The notes beneath the pieces are model-generated. The model was not told the DNA's origin. It ran no database searches and was given only the letters and a program-made list of their open reading frames with translations. A DNA stretch of 64,000 nucleotides, from positions 34,008 to 98,007 of the forward strand of contig DAIQOI010000011.1 of NCBI GenBank assembly GCA_036787955.1, given 5' to 3'. Of this stretch, positions 54,991 to 63,931 are shown in pieces. The translations under genes were made by a program, and so were the position numbers. Position 1 is the stretch's first letter, and every line of letters begins with the position of its first letter. Origin of the DNA: UBA2336 sp036787955 (lineage in GTDB: Bacteria; Bacteroidota; Bacteroidia; Cytophagales; Cyclobacteriaceae).

Positions 54991-57900
54991 ATGCAGTTAG
55001 CCAGACTGGAGATTAAGGGATTTAAAAGTTTCGCAGACAAAGTTGTCATTCACTTTGATGAAGGAATAACCGGTATAGTTGGTCCGAACGGCTGCGGAAA
55101 ATCCAACATAGTAGATGCCATCCGCTGGGTGCTGGGCGAGCAGAAAACCAGTGCGTTGCGTTCGGAAAAAATGGAAAATGTCATTTTCAACGGTACCAGT
55201 GGTCGTGCACCGTTGCAGATGGCCGAAGTGTCGCTTACCATCAACAACACCAAAAACATTCTTCCTACCGAGTATTCTCAGGTTACCATCACACGGAGGC
55301 TTTATCGCAGCGGTGAAAGTGAGTATTTGCTAAACGGAGTATTGTGTCGCCTGAAGGACATTACCAACCTCTTCATGGATACCGGGGTTGCCTCCAACTC
55401 GTATGCCATTATCGAGCTGGGCATGGTAGATGACCTGCTAAATGACAAGGATAACTCCAGGCGGATGCTGTTTGAGGAAGCAGCGGGCATATCAAAATTC
55501 AAAAAGCGTAAAAAAGAAACACTGCGAAAGCTGGAAGACACCGATGCCGACCTGGAACGCGTGGAAGACCTGCTTTTTGAGATAGAGAAAAACATGAAAA
55601 GCCTTGAAAAGCAGGCCCGGCAAACAGAGCATTACTACAAAATCAAGGACGAATACAAACAAAAAAGCATAGACTTAGCCCGGGTAGTATTAAAACGACA
55701 TAAACTACAGGCGGCTGAAATACAAAGAAGAATCCAGGAAGAAACCGATCGTAAAGCTGCGCAGGCAGCAACCGTTGCTGACCTGGAAGCACGTATTGAA
55801 GCAGCCAAGGCCGAGCTGGTGATCAAAGAAAAAAACCTTGCAGCCCGTCAACGCGAAATCAATGAGTTTGTCAATCAGATAAGACAGTACGAAAGCGACA
55901 AACAAATCAAGAATGAACGCCTGCGCTATCTGAACGACCGCGTTCAAAACCTGCGGGAACAGATTGAACAGGATAAACAAAGCAACGAACGCGCACGTTT
56001 TGCCATTCAAAGTCTTGAAAACGACTGTGCTCAGGCACGTTTGCAATTAGCCGAGAGCGCCCAGCGACTTGAGCAACTGCGCCAGGAATACGAAGAACTG
56101 CGCAAACACTCAGGAACCTTGCAGGGTAAGGCCGATATGGAACGACAGGCCTTAAAGCAAAAACAAGACGAAAGCTACCAGCTGAACAAGGCCGTAGAAA
56201 TCCGCGAAATACAGATCGCGTCCTTCCGGCAGGAGCTGGAGCGCACTGCTTCCGACAGCACACAACAAAGCGCCAGCCTTGCTGAATTTGAGAAAAAGCT
56301 GCTCGAGCTGCAGCACGAAATTGAAAGGCGCAACACCGAACTGAGCCGGTTACGTCAGGAAGAAACCGCAACCCTTGAGCAAATCAGCTCACTGGAGAAA
56401 ACCATTGAGGTGATTCGCGAGGAGATGACGGCCATCAGCCGCAAGCTCGACAGCAAACAAAACGAGTATAACCTGACCAAATCACTGGTTGATAACCTGG
56501 AAGGGTTTCCGGAAGCCATTAAATTCCTCAGAAAAAAAATTACCAAAAATGCCCCGCTCCTTTCCGATGTGCTAACCTGCCCGGAAGATTACCGCGTTGC
56601 AATCGAAAATTATCTGGAGCCGTATCTGAATTACTACATCGTAGAACACGAAGCCGAGGCATTTGATGCCATCAACATTCTTAGCGATGCTTCAAAGGGG
56701 AAAGCGCATTTCTTTATACTCGATGCCTTTGAAAAATTTGAACCTACACCAACCCGCATATACGACAACGCGTATCCGGCTACCCAGGTGATTGAATTCG
56801 ACCCGAAATACCGGAAACTCATGTCATTTATTCTGGATAAGGTCTATATCTATGAGGGTGATATCAAAAATATTCCGGCCGATGACGAAAATACCTTCAT
56901 CACCAAGAGCGGAAAACTTACTAAACGCCGGTTCAGTATATCAGGTGGCTCGGTAGGGCTTTTTGAAGGTAAGCGAATCGGGCGGGCAAAAAATCTTGAA
57001 AAACTGGATAAAGAAATTAAAGAGCTTACTGCCAAGCTGGACAGCGTACGCCACACCTTGCTGCAGCGGCAGGCCGACCTGGAAAAACTCCGCAACAACA
57101 CCTTGCGTCAGCAGGTCGAAGAAGCACAGGCTTCACTTCGGCAGGTAAACGAGGAGTATATATCCATCCGCACCAAGCGCGAACAGTTTGCCGAAATGCT
57201 GAGCCATGCCGACCTGCGCAGGGAAGACATCATGGAAAAAATTGATGGCCTGCTGCATGAACTGGATGAATTGAAACCGAAGGCACAGCAACTGCTGCAT
57301 GAAGTTGCCGAACAGGAAACCAAACTTGCCCTGGTGCTCAATGAACTCACACAACAAAATGAACTGCTGGCCCAGAAATCTGCCGCATTGAATGAACAAA
57401 ACATTCTGTTCCATCAGATCGATAACCGGGTTAAAAGCCTTGAACAGGAAATACGGTTCAAGGAAGAAGCCATAACACAAAGCACCCGCCGCATTGAAAC
57501 CAATCAGGCTGAATTAAAGCAAAATGAAGAAGAAATACGGCAGATAACCCTTAGCGCGCAGACGCAGGACGAAGACCTGATAAGGATGTACGCGCAAAAG
57601 GACGAGATGGAAAAAATGCTAAACGAAACCGAGCGCGACTACTACGAAAGCCGCGGCCATGCAGACCAGCTGGAAAAAGAACTGCGCGAAACAGAACACA
57701 GCCGCCACCATGCTGATAGCCTGCTGCTGGAACTGCAAAACCAACTTAACGAAAGCAAATTGCAGCTCAACTCTGTTAAGGAACGACTGGCAGTTGAATT
57801 CAACATCGATCTGGATGCACTTGCTTCTGAAGAAGTTGCGGAGGAAGTGGTGAATGCAGACGAAGACAAGCTGCGCGAAGAGGTAAACCGTATCCGTCAA

Positions 57901-58518
57901 AAGCTGGATAACATGGGGCCCATTAACCCCATGGCCATGGAAGCCTACAACGAAATCAAAGAGCGCAACGATTTTATACTGGCACAAAAGGAAGACCTCG
58001 TAAAAGCCAAAGAGTCGCTGATGAATACCATCAGTGAAATAGAAACTGTGGCCAGCCAAACCTTTATGGATGCCTTCAACAAGGTGCGCGATCACTTTAA
58101 GCGGGTATTCCGTTCATTATTTAATGAAGAAGACGACTGCGACATTAAACTTGTGAATCCGGATAACCCCCTCGAATCCGAAATTGACATCATCGCCAAA
58201 CCGAAGGGCAAACGTCCGCTTACCATCAACCAGTTGTCGGGGGGAGAAAAAACGCTTACCGCCACTGCCCTGCTGTTTTCCATGTACCTGCTGAAGCCCG
58301 CTCCTTTCTGCATTTTTGATGAAGTAGATGCACCGCTGGATGATGCCAACATTGACAAGTTCAATAACATCATCCGCACCTTCAGCAAGGACAGTCAGTT
58401 TGTGATTGTTACCCACAACAAACGCACCATGACGGCCGTGGATGTGATTTATGGTATTACGATGGTAGAAAAAGGCGTATCGAAAGTAGTACCGGTGGAT
58501 TTGCGGGAACTGGCGTAA
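54991..58518 (+). CDS. smc: Chromosome segregation ATPase SMC
   Basis: Chromosome-condensation ATPase of 1175 aa. Walker A GPNGCGKSNI (31-40), two long antiparallel coiled coils (about 170-500 and 680-1010) around a hinge (about 515-660, RKKITKNAPLLSDVLTCPEDYRVAIENYLEPYLNYYIV), signature LSGGEKTLTATALLFSMYLL and Walker B FCIFDEVDAPLDDANI. Length is typical for bacterial SMC. No scpA/scpB in the window. It has a clear promoter and appears monocistronic. Confidence 0.97.
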   Translation: MQLARLEIKGFKSFADKVVIHFDEGITGIVGPNGCGKSNIVDAIRWVLGEQKTSALRSEKMENVIFNGTSGRAPLQMAEVSLTINNTKNILPTEYSQVTITRRLYRSGESEYLLNGVLCRLKDITNLFMDTGVASNSYAIIELGMVDDLLNDKDNSRRMLFEEAAGISKFKKRKKETLRKLEDTDADLERVEDLLFEIEKNMKSLEKQARQTEHYYKIKDEYKQKSIDLARVVLKRHKLQAAEIQRRIQEETDRKAAQAATVADLEARIEAAKAELVIKEKNLAARQREINEFVNQIRQYESDKQIKNERLRYLNDRVQNLREQIEQDKQSNERARFAIQSLENDCAQARLQLAESAQRLEQLRQEYEELRKHSGTLQGKADMERQALKQKQDESYQLNKAVEIREIQIASFRQELERTASDSTQQSASLAEFEKKLLELQHEIERRNTELSRLRQEETATLEQISSLEKTIEVIREEMTAISRKLDSKQNEYNLTKSLVDNLEGFPEAIKFLRKKITKNAPLLSDVLTCPEDYRVAIENYLEPYLNYYIVEHEAEAFDAINILSDASKGKAHFFILDAFEKFEPTPTRIYDNAYPATQVIEFDPKYRKLMSFILDKVYIYEGDIKNIPADDENTFITKSGKLTKRRFSISGGSVGLFEGKRIGRAKNLEKLDKEIKELTAKLDSVRHTLLQRQADLEKLRNNTLRQQVEEAQASLRQVNEEYISIRTKREQFAEMLSHADLRREDIMEKIDGLLHELDELKPKAQQLLHEVAEQETKLALVLNELTQQNELLAQKSAALNEQNILFHQIDNRVKSLEQEIRFKEEAITQSTRRIETNQAELKQNEEEIRQITLSAQTQDEDLIRMYAQKDEMEKMLNETERDYYESRGHADQLEKELRETEHSRHHADSLLLELQNQLNESKLQLNSVKERLAVEFNIDLDALASEEVAEEVVNADEDKLREEVNRIRQKLDNMGPINPMAMEAYNEIKERNDFILAQKEDLVKAKESLMNTISEIETVASQTFMDAFNKVRDHFKRVFRSLFNEEDDCDIKLVNPDNPLESEIDIIAKPKGKRPLTINQLSGGEKTLTATALLFSMYLLKPAPFCIFDEVDAPLDDANIDKFNNIIRTFSKDSQFVIVTHNKRTMTAVDVIYGITMVEKGVSKVVPVDLRELA

Positions 58519-58535
58519 GAGCCATGAATGATGTG

Positions 58536-58922
58536 TTAGTGAAACAAATTGTAAATATCCTGCTCAATCCTGTGGGGTTTACCGGTACGCGCGTCCAGCA
58601 GACACCAGGTGGTAGCCGCCCTGGCCACCAGCTTGCCCGATGCATTGTAAAACTCTACCTTTCTCACTGAACGAACACCTGCAGATTCGGACACCCAGGT
58701 TTTGGCTGTAACTTCCTCATTCAGGAACACAGGCACAAGGTATTCAATCTCGTGCCTGAGTACTACCCAGGCGTATTGTTGCTTCATTTCCCGGGTAGCC
58801 AGCGCATTCCAGTGCGCTTCGGCCACATCCTGTACCCACTGCAGGTAAACCACATTATTTGCATGATTTAATGCATCAATATGACGGGGCTCAACCCGGA
58901 TAGTCTGTGTGAAAACTTTCAT
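58536..58922 (-). CDS. Hot-dog acyl-CoA thioesterase (4HBT)
   Basis: A 128-aa hot-dog thioesterase. IDALNHANNVVYLQWVQDVAEAHW is the 4-hydroxybenzoyl-CoA thioesterase motif with the catalytic Asp in the first strand, followed by YLVPVFLNEEVTAKTWV and RKVEFYNASGKLVARAATTWCLLD. Probably releases CoA from medium or short acyl-CoA; substrate not determined. It is 26 bp downstream of the DUF1080 gene on the same strand. Confidence 0.88.
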   Translation of the reverse strand: MKVFTQTIRVEPRHIDALNHANNVVYLQWVQDVAEAHWNALATREMKQQYAWVVLRHEIEYLVPVFLNEEVTAKTWVSESAGVRSVRKVEFYNASGKLVARAATTWCLLDARTGKPHRIEQDIYNLFH

Positions 58923-58948
58923 GAAGGATCGTCATTCCGTAAGCATGC

Positions 58949-59734
58949 CTACTGTTTTTTCTTCAACAGGTATAACTCTACTCTCCGGAATTCAATCGGA
59001 TGGCTTTCAGACTGCAGGGCGATATAACCTTCCTTTAACGGAGATCCCTCCGGTACCGGATAGCCCTCGGGCAAATAATCTCCGCCAATAATTGGCTTCG
59101 TATAGGTCATCACCGTGTCTCCTTCAATGACGTGGTGAATAATACTGTCGCCATGCACAATTAACTCAGCCCTCACCCACTGACCGGGTAAATACGTAGG
59201 TGTGCGGGCACTGATGCAGTGTTGGGTAACCAGCGTATCGGCAATGTACACGTGCGTACCGGGTGTGCACAGGTTTCCGGTAGAGCGGGGCCTGTCGGCT
59301 GTGCCGCCCAGAAACTGCGCTTCGAGCGATACCGGAAAACTCTGGTTTAAGCCCATGCTTTCGGGCGATTGCGCATGAAACATCACCCCGCTGTTCATAA
59401 AAGCCCATGCCTGCCCTCCCGGCGGCTGCTCGCCCACAAACCGGTATTCCACTACAAGCCTGTAATGCGAAAAAGGCTCTTTATAGAACAGATGACCAAA
59501 CTGTGTGGTGAATGAGTCATACTCCGCGTAAGAAACCTTCAGCACACCGTCTTCCACCCGGAAGGTGTTCCTGTGGTTTTCTCCAGCCGGATAGCCGGCA
59601 ATTTTCGGAATCCAGCCATCGAGGTTTTTGCCGTTAAACAGCACTATTGGTTGCTGATTTTCTTCTTTTCGGGTGCAACTACCTGATAGGATCAATGCAC
59701 AAAATAAGAGAGCCGGGATACAAGGGTTGTACAT
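58949..59734 (-). CDS. DUF1080 (3-keto-disaccharide hydrolase-like) lipoprotein
   Basis: A 261-aa lipoprotein: signal peptide with a lipobox-like LSGSC (Cys20), then the concanavalin-like DUF1080 domain: IVLFNGKNLDGWIPKIAGY at its start, DGVLKVSYAEYDSFTTQFGHLFY, PPGGQAWAFMNSGVMFHAQSPE and YLPGQWVRAELIVHGDSIIHHVIEG, closing with IALQSESHPIEFRRVELYLL. These proteins act on glycans or 3-keto sugars. A minus-strand box (TATTTTTG at 59763-59770) may be its promoter. Confidence 0.85.
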   Translation of the reverse strand: MYNPCIPALLFCALILSGSCTRKEENQQPIVLFNGKNLDGWIPKIAGYPAGENHRNTFRVEDGVLKVSYAEYDSFTTQFGHLFYKEPFSHYRLVVEYRFVGEQPPGGQAWAFMNSGVMFHAQSPESMGLNQSFPVSLEAQFLGGTADRPRSTGNLCTPGTHVYIADTLVTQHCISARTPTYLPGQWVRAELIVHGDSIIHHVIEGDTVMTYTKPIIGGDYLPEGYPVPEGSPLKEGYIALQSESHPIEFRRVELYLLKKKQ

Positions 59735-59762
59735 AAGGCAGATTTTGAAGAAACGAGATGAA

Positions 59763-59770
59763 CAAAAATA
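59763..59770 (-). promoter_or_regulatory. -7 box (TATTTTTG on the minus strand) of the DUF1080 gene
   Basis: CAAAAATA on the plus strand, an exact inverted TAnnTTTG match 28 nt upstream of the ATG at 59734. The -33 position has no CAAA. Confidence 0.4.
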
Positions 59771-59830
59771 GAATAAGCTATGAACGTCCAGAAATTTTTT
59801 TATATAAAGGCAAAGGCAGGTTCAGCAATG

Positions 59831-59879
59831 TTTATAAATAAAAAACGGGAACACATCAATGTTACTTGTGTATCCCCGT
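59831..59879 (-). terminator. Intrinsic terminator in the 505-bp gap
   Basis: On the minus strand ACGGGGATACACA (59879-59867) pairs with TGTGTTCCCGT (59855-59845), with small bulges; the hairpin is followed by a T-rich run (59844-59836). It ends a transcript coming from the right (metF or the small ORF at 59933-60136). It is not followed by a T-run on the plus strand. Confidence 0.75.
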
Positions 59880-59932
59880 CTTGTTAAAAAGCAACCGTAG
59901 CCGCCTTTTAACCCTAACTCAGCATATATCGG

Positions 59933-60136
59933 CTAAAACCGGTCGGAATTCCTCCGGCTTCGTGTTGAACACTGCAAAGCAGTATCCAACTCAACCCAAC
60001 TGCCGAAGACCTTTTGTTCATCATTTCCGTAGAAGATGATGTTTTTGTTGTTCTTCGCAGCAGGCCAACCGATCAGCGGCTGGATTAGTGGTATGAAGGT
60101 ACTGTGCAGAATCATAGCCACCAAAAATTCCGGCAA
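59933..60136 (-). CDS. Doubtful 67-aa open frame in a structured intergenic region
   Basis: Peptide of 67 codons with protein-like stretches (KNIIFYGNDEQKVFGSWV; ELDTALQCSTRSRRNSDRF) but no recognisable family and a region with several inverted repeats. It might be a real small protein, a gene relic, or noncoding RNA. The terminator at 59831-59879 downstream supports that the strand is transcribed. Other parts of the 505-bp gap show nothing gene-like. Confidence 0.25.
   Translation of the reverse strand: MPEFLVAMILHSTFIPLIQPLIGWPAAKNNKNIIFYGNDEQKVFGSWVELDTALQCSTRSRRNSDRF
59964..59990. repeat. Inverted repeat ACTGC-AAA-GCAGT with flanking GTTG/CAAC
   Basis: Perfect 5-bp arms at 59971-59975 and 59979-59983 around AAA, extended by GTTG at 59964-59967 and CAAC at 59987-59990. 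Just beside it, GGAATTCC and two CCGG boxes occur. Structured RNA or a REP-like element are possibilities. Confidence 0.4.
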
Positions 60137-60239
60137 AAAGTAATGAACAACTTTTCCACCGAGTTATACACTTTTCAGAATTAAGCAAATGATAAGCTGT
60201 TACGACAACTGATTAAACTTTTACTTCAAGCTTATCCGC

Positions 60240-61196
60240 CTAAAAAAGTGCCTTGGCGATCTTGTAAATCGGGTCTGATTTGCCCATGGAATAGAAATGG
60301 AGTGTGGGAACACCGGCCTTTATCAGTTCGCGCGACTGCTCAATAGCCCATTCTATGCCTATCTGGCGGGCGGCTTCATTGTCTTTGCATTTTTCTATCT
60401 CATCGGCCAGCGCTTCCGGAATGTCAATATGAAACGTAGTAGGCAGTATGTTGACCTGCGATTTGGCGGTTATAGGTTTTATTCCCGGGATAATCGGAAC
60501 ATGAATACCCATTTCACGGCATAGCTTCACAAAATCAAAGTATTTTTTATTATCAAAAAACATCTGGGTAACGATGTAGTCGGCCCCCAAATCCACTTTC
60601 AGCTTCAGGTATTTCAAATCCGTTTTCAGGTTGGGAGCGGCAAAATGTTTTTCAGGATAACCCGCCACTCCAATGCAAAAGTTGGTGGGTGTGGGATTTT
60701 CAAGTTCATCGTCCAGATAAATGCCGTTGTTCATATCCACCACCTGTTGCAACAACTCAGAGGCGTAGCGGTGCCCGTCAGGCTCGGGCACAAAGCGTCC
60801 CTCGTTCTTGATGGCATCACCCTGCAAAACCAGCACATTGTCAATGCCGAGAAAATGCAAATCGATAAGCGCATTTTCTGTCTCTTCCTTGCTGAAGCCA
60901 CCGCATATGATATGTGGCACTGTATCGACCTTATAGTGATTTTGAATGGCCGCACAAATACCTACCGTGCCGGGACGTTTGCGTACCGACCGCTTTTCGA
61001 GCAATCCATTCTCTTTCTTTTTATACACATACTCCTCGCGGTGGTAGGTTACATCCACAAATGGCGGCTTAAATTCCATAAGCGGATCGAGGTGATCGAA
61101 CAACGAACGTATGTTCTGACCTTTTAAAGGAGGAAGTACCTCGATGGTAAACAGGGTTTTTCCGTTGGCCTTCTTCAAATGATCGGTTACTTTCAT
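60240..61196 (-). CDS. metF: Methylenetetrahydrofolate reductase
   Basis: FAD-dependent enzyme reducing 5,10-methylene-THF to 5-methyl-THF, the methyl donor for MetH. The 318-aa TIM-barrel protein shows the FAD/folate-binding stretches PPLKGQNIRSLFDHLDPL and FVDVTYHREEYV, the active-site-side DNVLVLQGDA, ADYIVTQMFFDNKKYFDF, and HVPIIPGIKPITAKSQV. Length matches bacterial MetF. The metH gene ends 2 bp upstream, so both are one operon. Confidence 0.96.
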   Translation of the reverse strand: MKVTDHLKKANGKTLFTIEVLPPLKGQNIRSLFDHLDPLMEFKPPFVDVTYHREEYVYKKKENGLLEKRSVRKRPGTVGICAAIQNHYKVDTVPHIICGGFSKEETENALIDLHFLGIDNVLVLQGDAIKNEGRFVPEPDGHRYASELLQQVVDMNNGIYLDDELENPTPTNFCIGVAGYPEKHFAAPNLKTDLKYLKLKVDLGADYIVTQMFFDNKKYFDFVKLCREMGIHVPIIPGIKPITAKSQVNILPTTFHIDIPEALADEIEKCKDNEAARQIGIEWAIEQSRELIKAGVPTLHFYSMGKSDPIYKIAKALF

Positions 61197-61198
61197 AT

Positions 61199-63901
61199 CT
61201 AGATGCTATAATTCAAGTTGGGTGCTAACCATTTTTCCACTTCTTCTGTTTTCATTCCTTTCCGAACTGCATATTCTTCAATCTGATCTTTGCCAATTTT
61301 ACCCAGCCCGAAATACCGCGATTGCGGGTGGGCAAAATAATACCCGCTCACCGATGAGGCAGGATACATGGCAAAGGACTCGGTCAGATGGATACCTGCA
61401 CGCTTTTCTGCTTCGAGTATTTCGAATAGGGTGCGCTTTTCGGTATGATCAGGACAGGCCGGATAGCCGGGAGCCGGACGAATACCCTGGTATTTTTCGG
61501 CAATCAGTTCATCGTTGCTGAAGTGTTCATCCGATGCATAACCCCACCATTCCTTTCGCACCAGTTCGTGCAGGTACTCGGCAAAAGCTTCGGCCAGGCG
61601 GTCGGCAAGGGCTTTCACCATGATTTCCGAATAATCATCATGGGCCGATTTATACCTTTCAATTAATTTTTCAAGTCCGATGCCAGCCGTTACTGCAAAC
61701 AAGCCGATATAATCGCGCTTGCCACTTTGTTCCGGTGCAACAAAGTCGGCCAGGCAGAAGTTCGGCAGGCCCTGTGCCTTCTTGTTTTGCTGCCGCAGAA
61801 AATGCAGACGGGCAAAGGGTAAGTCTTCCGTTTCAGAAGAAAACAATTTTACATCATCCGTATCGGTACTGTTGGCCGGATAGAAAGCCACCACACCACT
61901 CGCTTTTAATGAATGTGATGAGATCAGCTCATCCAGCATGGTATTGGCATCGGCAAATAATTTTTTAGCTTCAACTCCCACCGCTTCGTCACTCAGAATA
62001 TCCGGATATTTTCCGCTGAGCATCCACGTCTGAAAGAAGGGCGTCCAGTCGATGTAATTGCGCAGTGTGCTGAGCGAAAAATCAACCAGTTCGCGTACAC
62101 CGAAGAACGAAGGTCGTACAGGACGAAAGTTGTCCCAGTCTATTTTCACTTTATTTTTGCGCGCCTCTTCCAGTAAAATGTAATCTTTTAGTTGCGTGCG
62201 GCTTTCGTGCTCATTGCGCAGCCGACTGTATTCAGATTTTACCTGGCGGATAAATTTTTCACGTGCAGTGTCGCTGATCAGCTCACTTACAACCGGCACA
62301 CTGCGCGAAGCATCGAGCACGTGTACCACAGGTCCATCATATACAGGATCAATTTTCACGGCCGTATGAATGCGCGATGTGGTGGCTCCACCAATCAGCA
62401 GGGGGATATTCATTTTTTCGCGCTGCATTTCGCGGGCCACGTGTACCATCTCGTCTAACGAAGGCGTTATGAGTCCGCTTAGCCCGATAATATCTACCTG
62501 CTTTTCACGTGCTTCCTGCAGGATTTTTTCGGCCGGCACCATTACTCCCAAATCGATCACTTCAAAGTTATTGCAGGCCAGCACAACCCCTACAATGTTT
62601 TTACCAATATCGTGCACATCGCCCTTCACGGTGGCCATCAACACACGGGCAGCCGGGCGGGAGGTTTCGCCATTTGCTTTTTGCTGTTCAAGCAGAAAGG
62701 GTTCCAGGTAGGCAACGGCCTTCTTCATCACGCGTGCACTCTTTACAACCTGTGGCAGGAACATTTTACCGGCTCCGAATAAGTCGCCCACTACGTTCAT
62801 TCCCTGCATCAGCGGGCCTTCGATTACCGCCAGAGGTGAACCATATTTATCCAACGCCTCCTGGGCATCGGCTTCAATGTAATCCACAATGCCCTTTACC
62901 AGTGCATGCGTAATTCGTTCTTCAACAGCCGCATTGCGCCAGGCATCATCAGCTTCCTTTTTCTTTACAGTGCCCTTTACTTTCTCGGCATATTCTACGA
63001 GGCGTTCGGTGGCATCGGGCCTGCGGTCGAGCAACACATCTTCAACTCTTTGCAATAACTCAGGTTCTACCTCATCGTATACTTCCAGGAGCGTAGGGTT
63101 AACGATACCCATGTCCATGCCGTGTTGAATGGCATGGTAGAGAAATGCTGCATGCATGGCTTCGCGTACTTTCTGGTTGCCGCGGAAGCTGAAGGACACG
63201 TTGCTCACACCACCGCTGACGTGCGCATGCGGAAGATTTTCGCGTATCCATTTTGCTGCACGGAAAAAGTCGAGTGCATAGGTACGATGCTCTTCAATGC
63301 CGGTGGCTACCGGAAAGATATTCGGATCGAAGATGATGTCTTCGGGAGGAAATTTTACTTTCTGCACCAGGATATCATAAGCGCGCTTGCAGATAGATAT
63401 CCTGCGTTCAAACGTGTCGGCCTGACCCTGCTCGTCAAAAGCCATCACCACCACAGCAGCACCGTATCTGCGTATAAGTTTGGCCTGGCGGATAAACTCT
63501 TCTTCGCCTGCCTTAAGGCTTATCGAGTTAACAATACCCTTACCCTGCAGACATTTTAAACCGGCCTCAATTACCTCCCACTTGGAAGAGTCAATCATCA
63601 CCGGCACACGGGCCAGTTCGGGCTCAGAAGCCAGCAGGTTCAAAAATTTTACCATGGCCGCTTTGGCATCGATCATGCCTTCGTCCATGTTTACATCCAA
63701 TACCTGAGCGCCCCCCCGCACCTGATCAAGTGCTACTTCCAGCGCTTCTTCAAACTTATCTTCTTTGATGAGCTTAAGAAAACGGGCTGATCCGGTTACG
63801 TTGGTCCGCTCACCGATGTTGACAAAGTTGGAAGCAGGTGTGATGACCACCGCCTCCAACCCGCTGAGTTTTAATGGACGATATGGTTGGTGGTTGATCA
63901 A
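61199..63901 (-). CDS. metH: Cobalamin-dependent methionine synthase, without the homocysteine-binding domain
   Basis: Transfers methyl from 5-methyl-THF via cobalamin to homocysteine. The 900-aa protein holds the pterin-binding domain (SNFVNIGERTNVTGSARF; VLDVNMDEGMIDA; VSGGVSNVSFSFRGN), the cobalamin cap and B12-binding domain (GDVHDIGKNIVGVVLACNNF, with the cobalt-ligand His) and the AdoMet reactivation domain to the end. Full MetH is about 1200 aa; the roughly 300-aa homocysteine-binding module is missing and would have to be a separate gene beyond 64000. Start is TTG at 63901 (LINHQPYRPLK); an in-frame TAA at 63908-63910 precludes a longer protein. No in-frame ATG precedes the conserved domain. 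Confidence 0.93.
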   Translation of the reverse strand: MINHQPYRPLKLSGLEAVVITPASNFVNIGERTNVTGSARFLKLIKEDKFEEALEVALDQVRGGAQVLDVNMDEGMIDAKAAMVKFLNLLASEPELARVPVMIDSSKWEVIEAGLKCLQGKGIVNSISLKAGEEEFIRQAKLIRRYGAAVVVMAFDEQGQADTFERRISICKRAYDILVQKVKFPPEDIIFDPNIFPVATGIEEHRTYALDFFRAAKWIRENLPHAHVSGGVSNVSFSFRGNQKVREAMHAAFLYHAIQHGMDMGIVNPTLLEVYDEVEPELLQRVEDVLLDRRPDATERLVEYAEKVKGTVKKKEADDAWRNAAVEERITHALVKGIVDYIEADAQEALDKYGSPLAVIEGPLMQGMNVVGDLFGAGKMFLPQVVKSARVMKKAVAYLEPFLLEQQKANGETSRPAARVLMATVKGDVHDIGKNIVGVVLACNNFEVIDLGVMVPAEKILQEAREKQVDIIGLSGLITPSLDEMVHVAREMQREKMNIPLLIGGATTSRIHTAVKIDPVYDGPVVHVLDASRSVPVVSELISDTAREKFIRQVKSEYSRLRNEHESRTQLKDYILLEEARKNKVKIDWDNFRPVRPSFFGVRELVDFSLSTLRNYIDWTPFFQTWMLSGKYPDILSDEAVGVEAKKLFADANTMLDELISSHSLKASGVVAFYPANSTDTDDVKLFSSETEDLPFARLHFLRQQNKKAQGLPNFCLADFVAPEQSGKRDYIGLFAVTAGIGLEKLIERYKSAHDDYSEIMVKALADRLAEAFAEYLHELVRKEWWGYASDEHFSNDELIAEKYQGIRPAPGYPACPDHTEKRTLFEILEAEKRAGIHLTESFAMYPASSVSGYYFAHPQSRYFGLGKIGKDQIEEYAVRKGMKTEEVEKWLAPNLNYSI

Positions 63902-63931
63902 AATGGTTTAAGGTTGGTGGTTAATTGGTAG

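Noticed and set aside
61222..63707. Several plus-strand frames opposite metH
   Set aside because: Antisense shadows in high-GC third positions of a strongly conserved gene.
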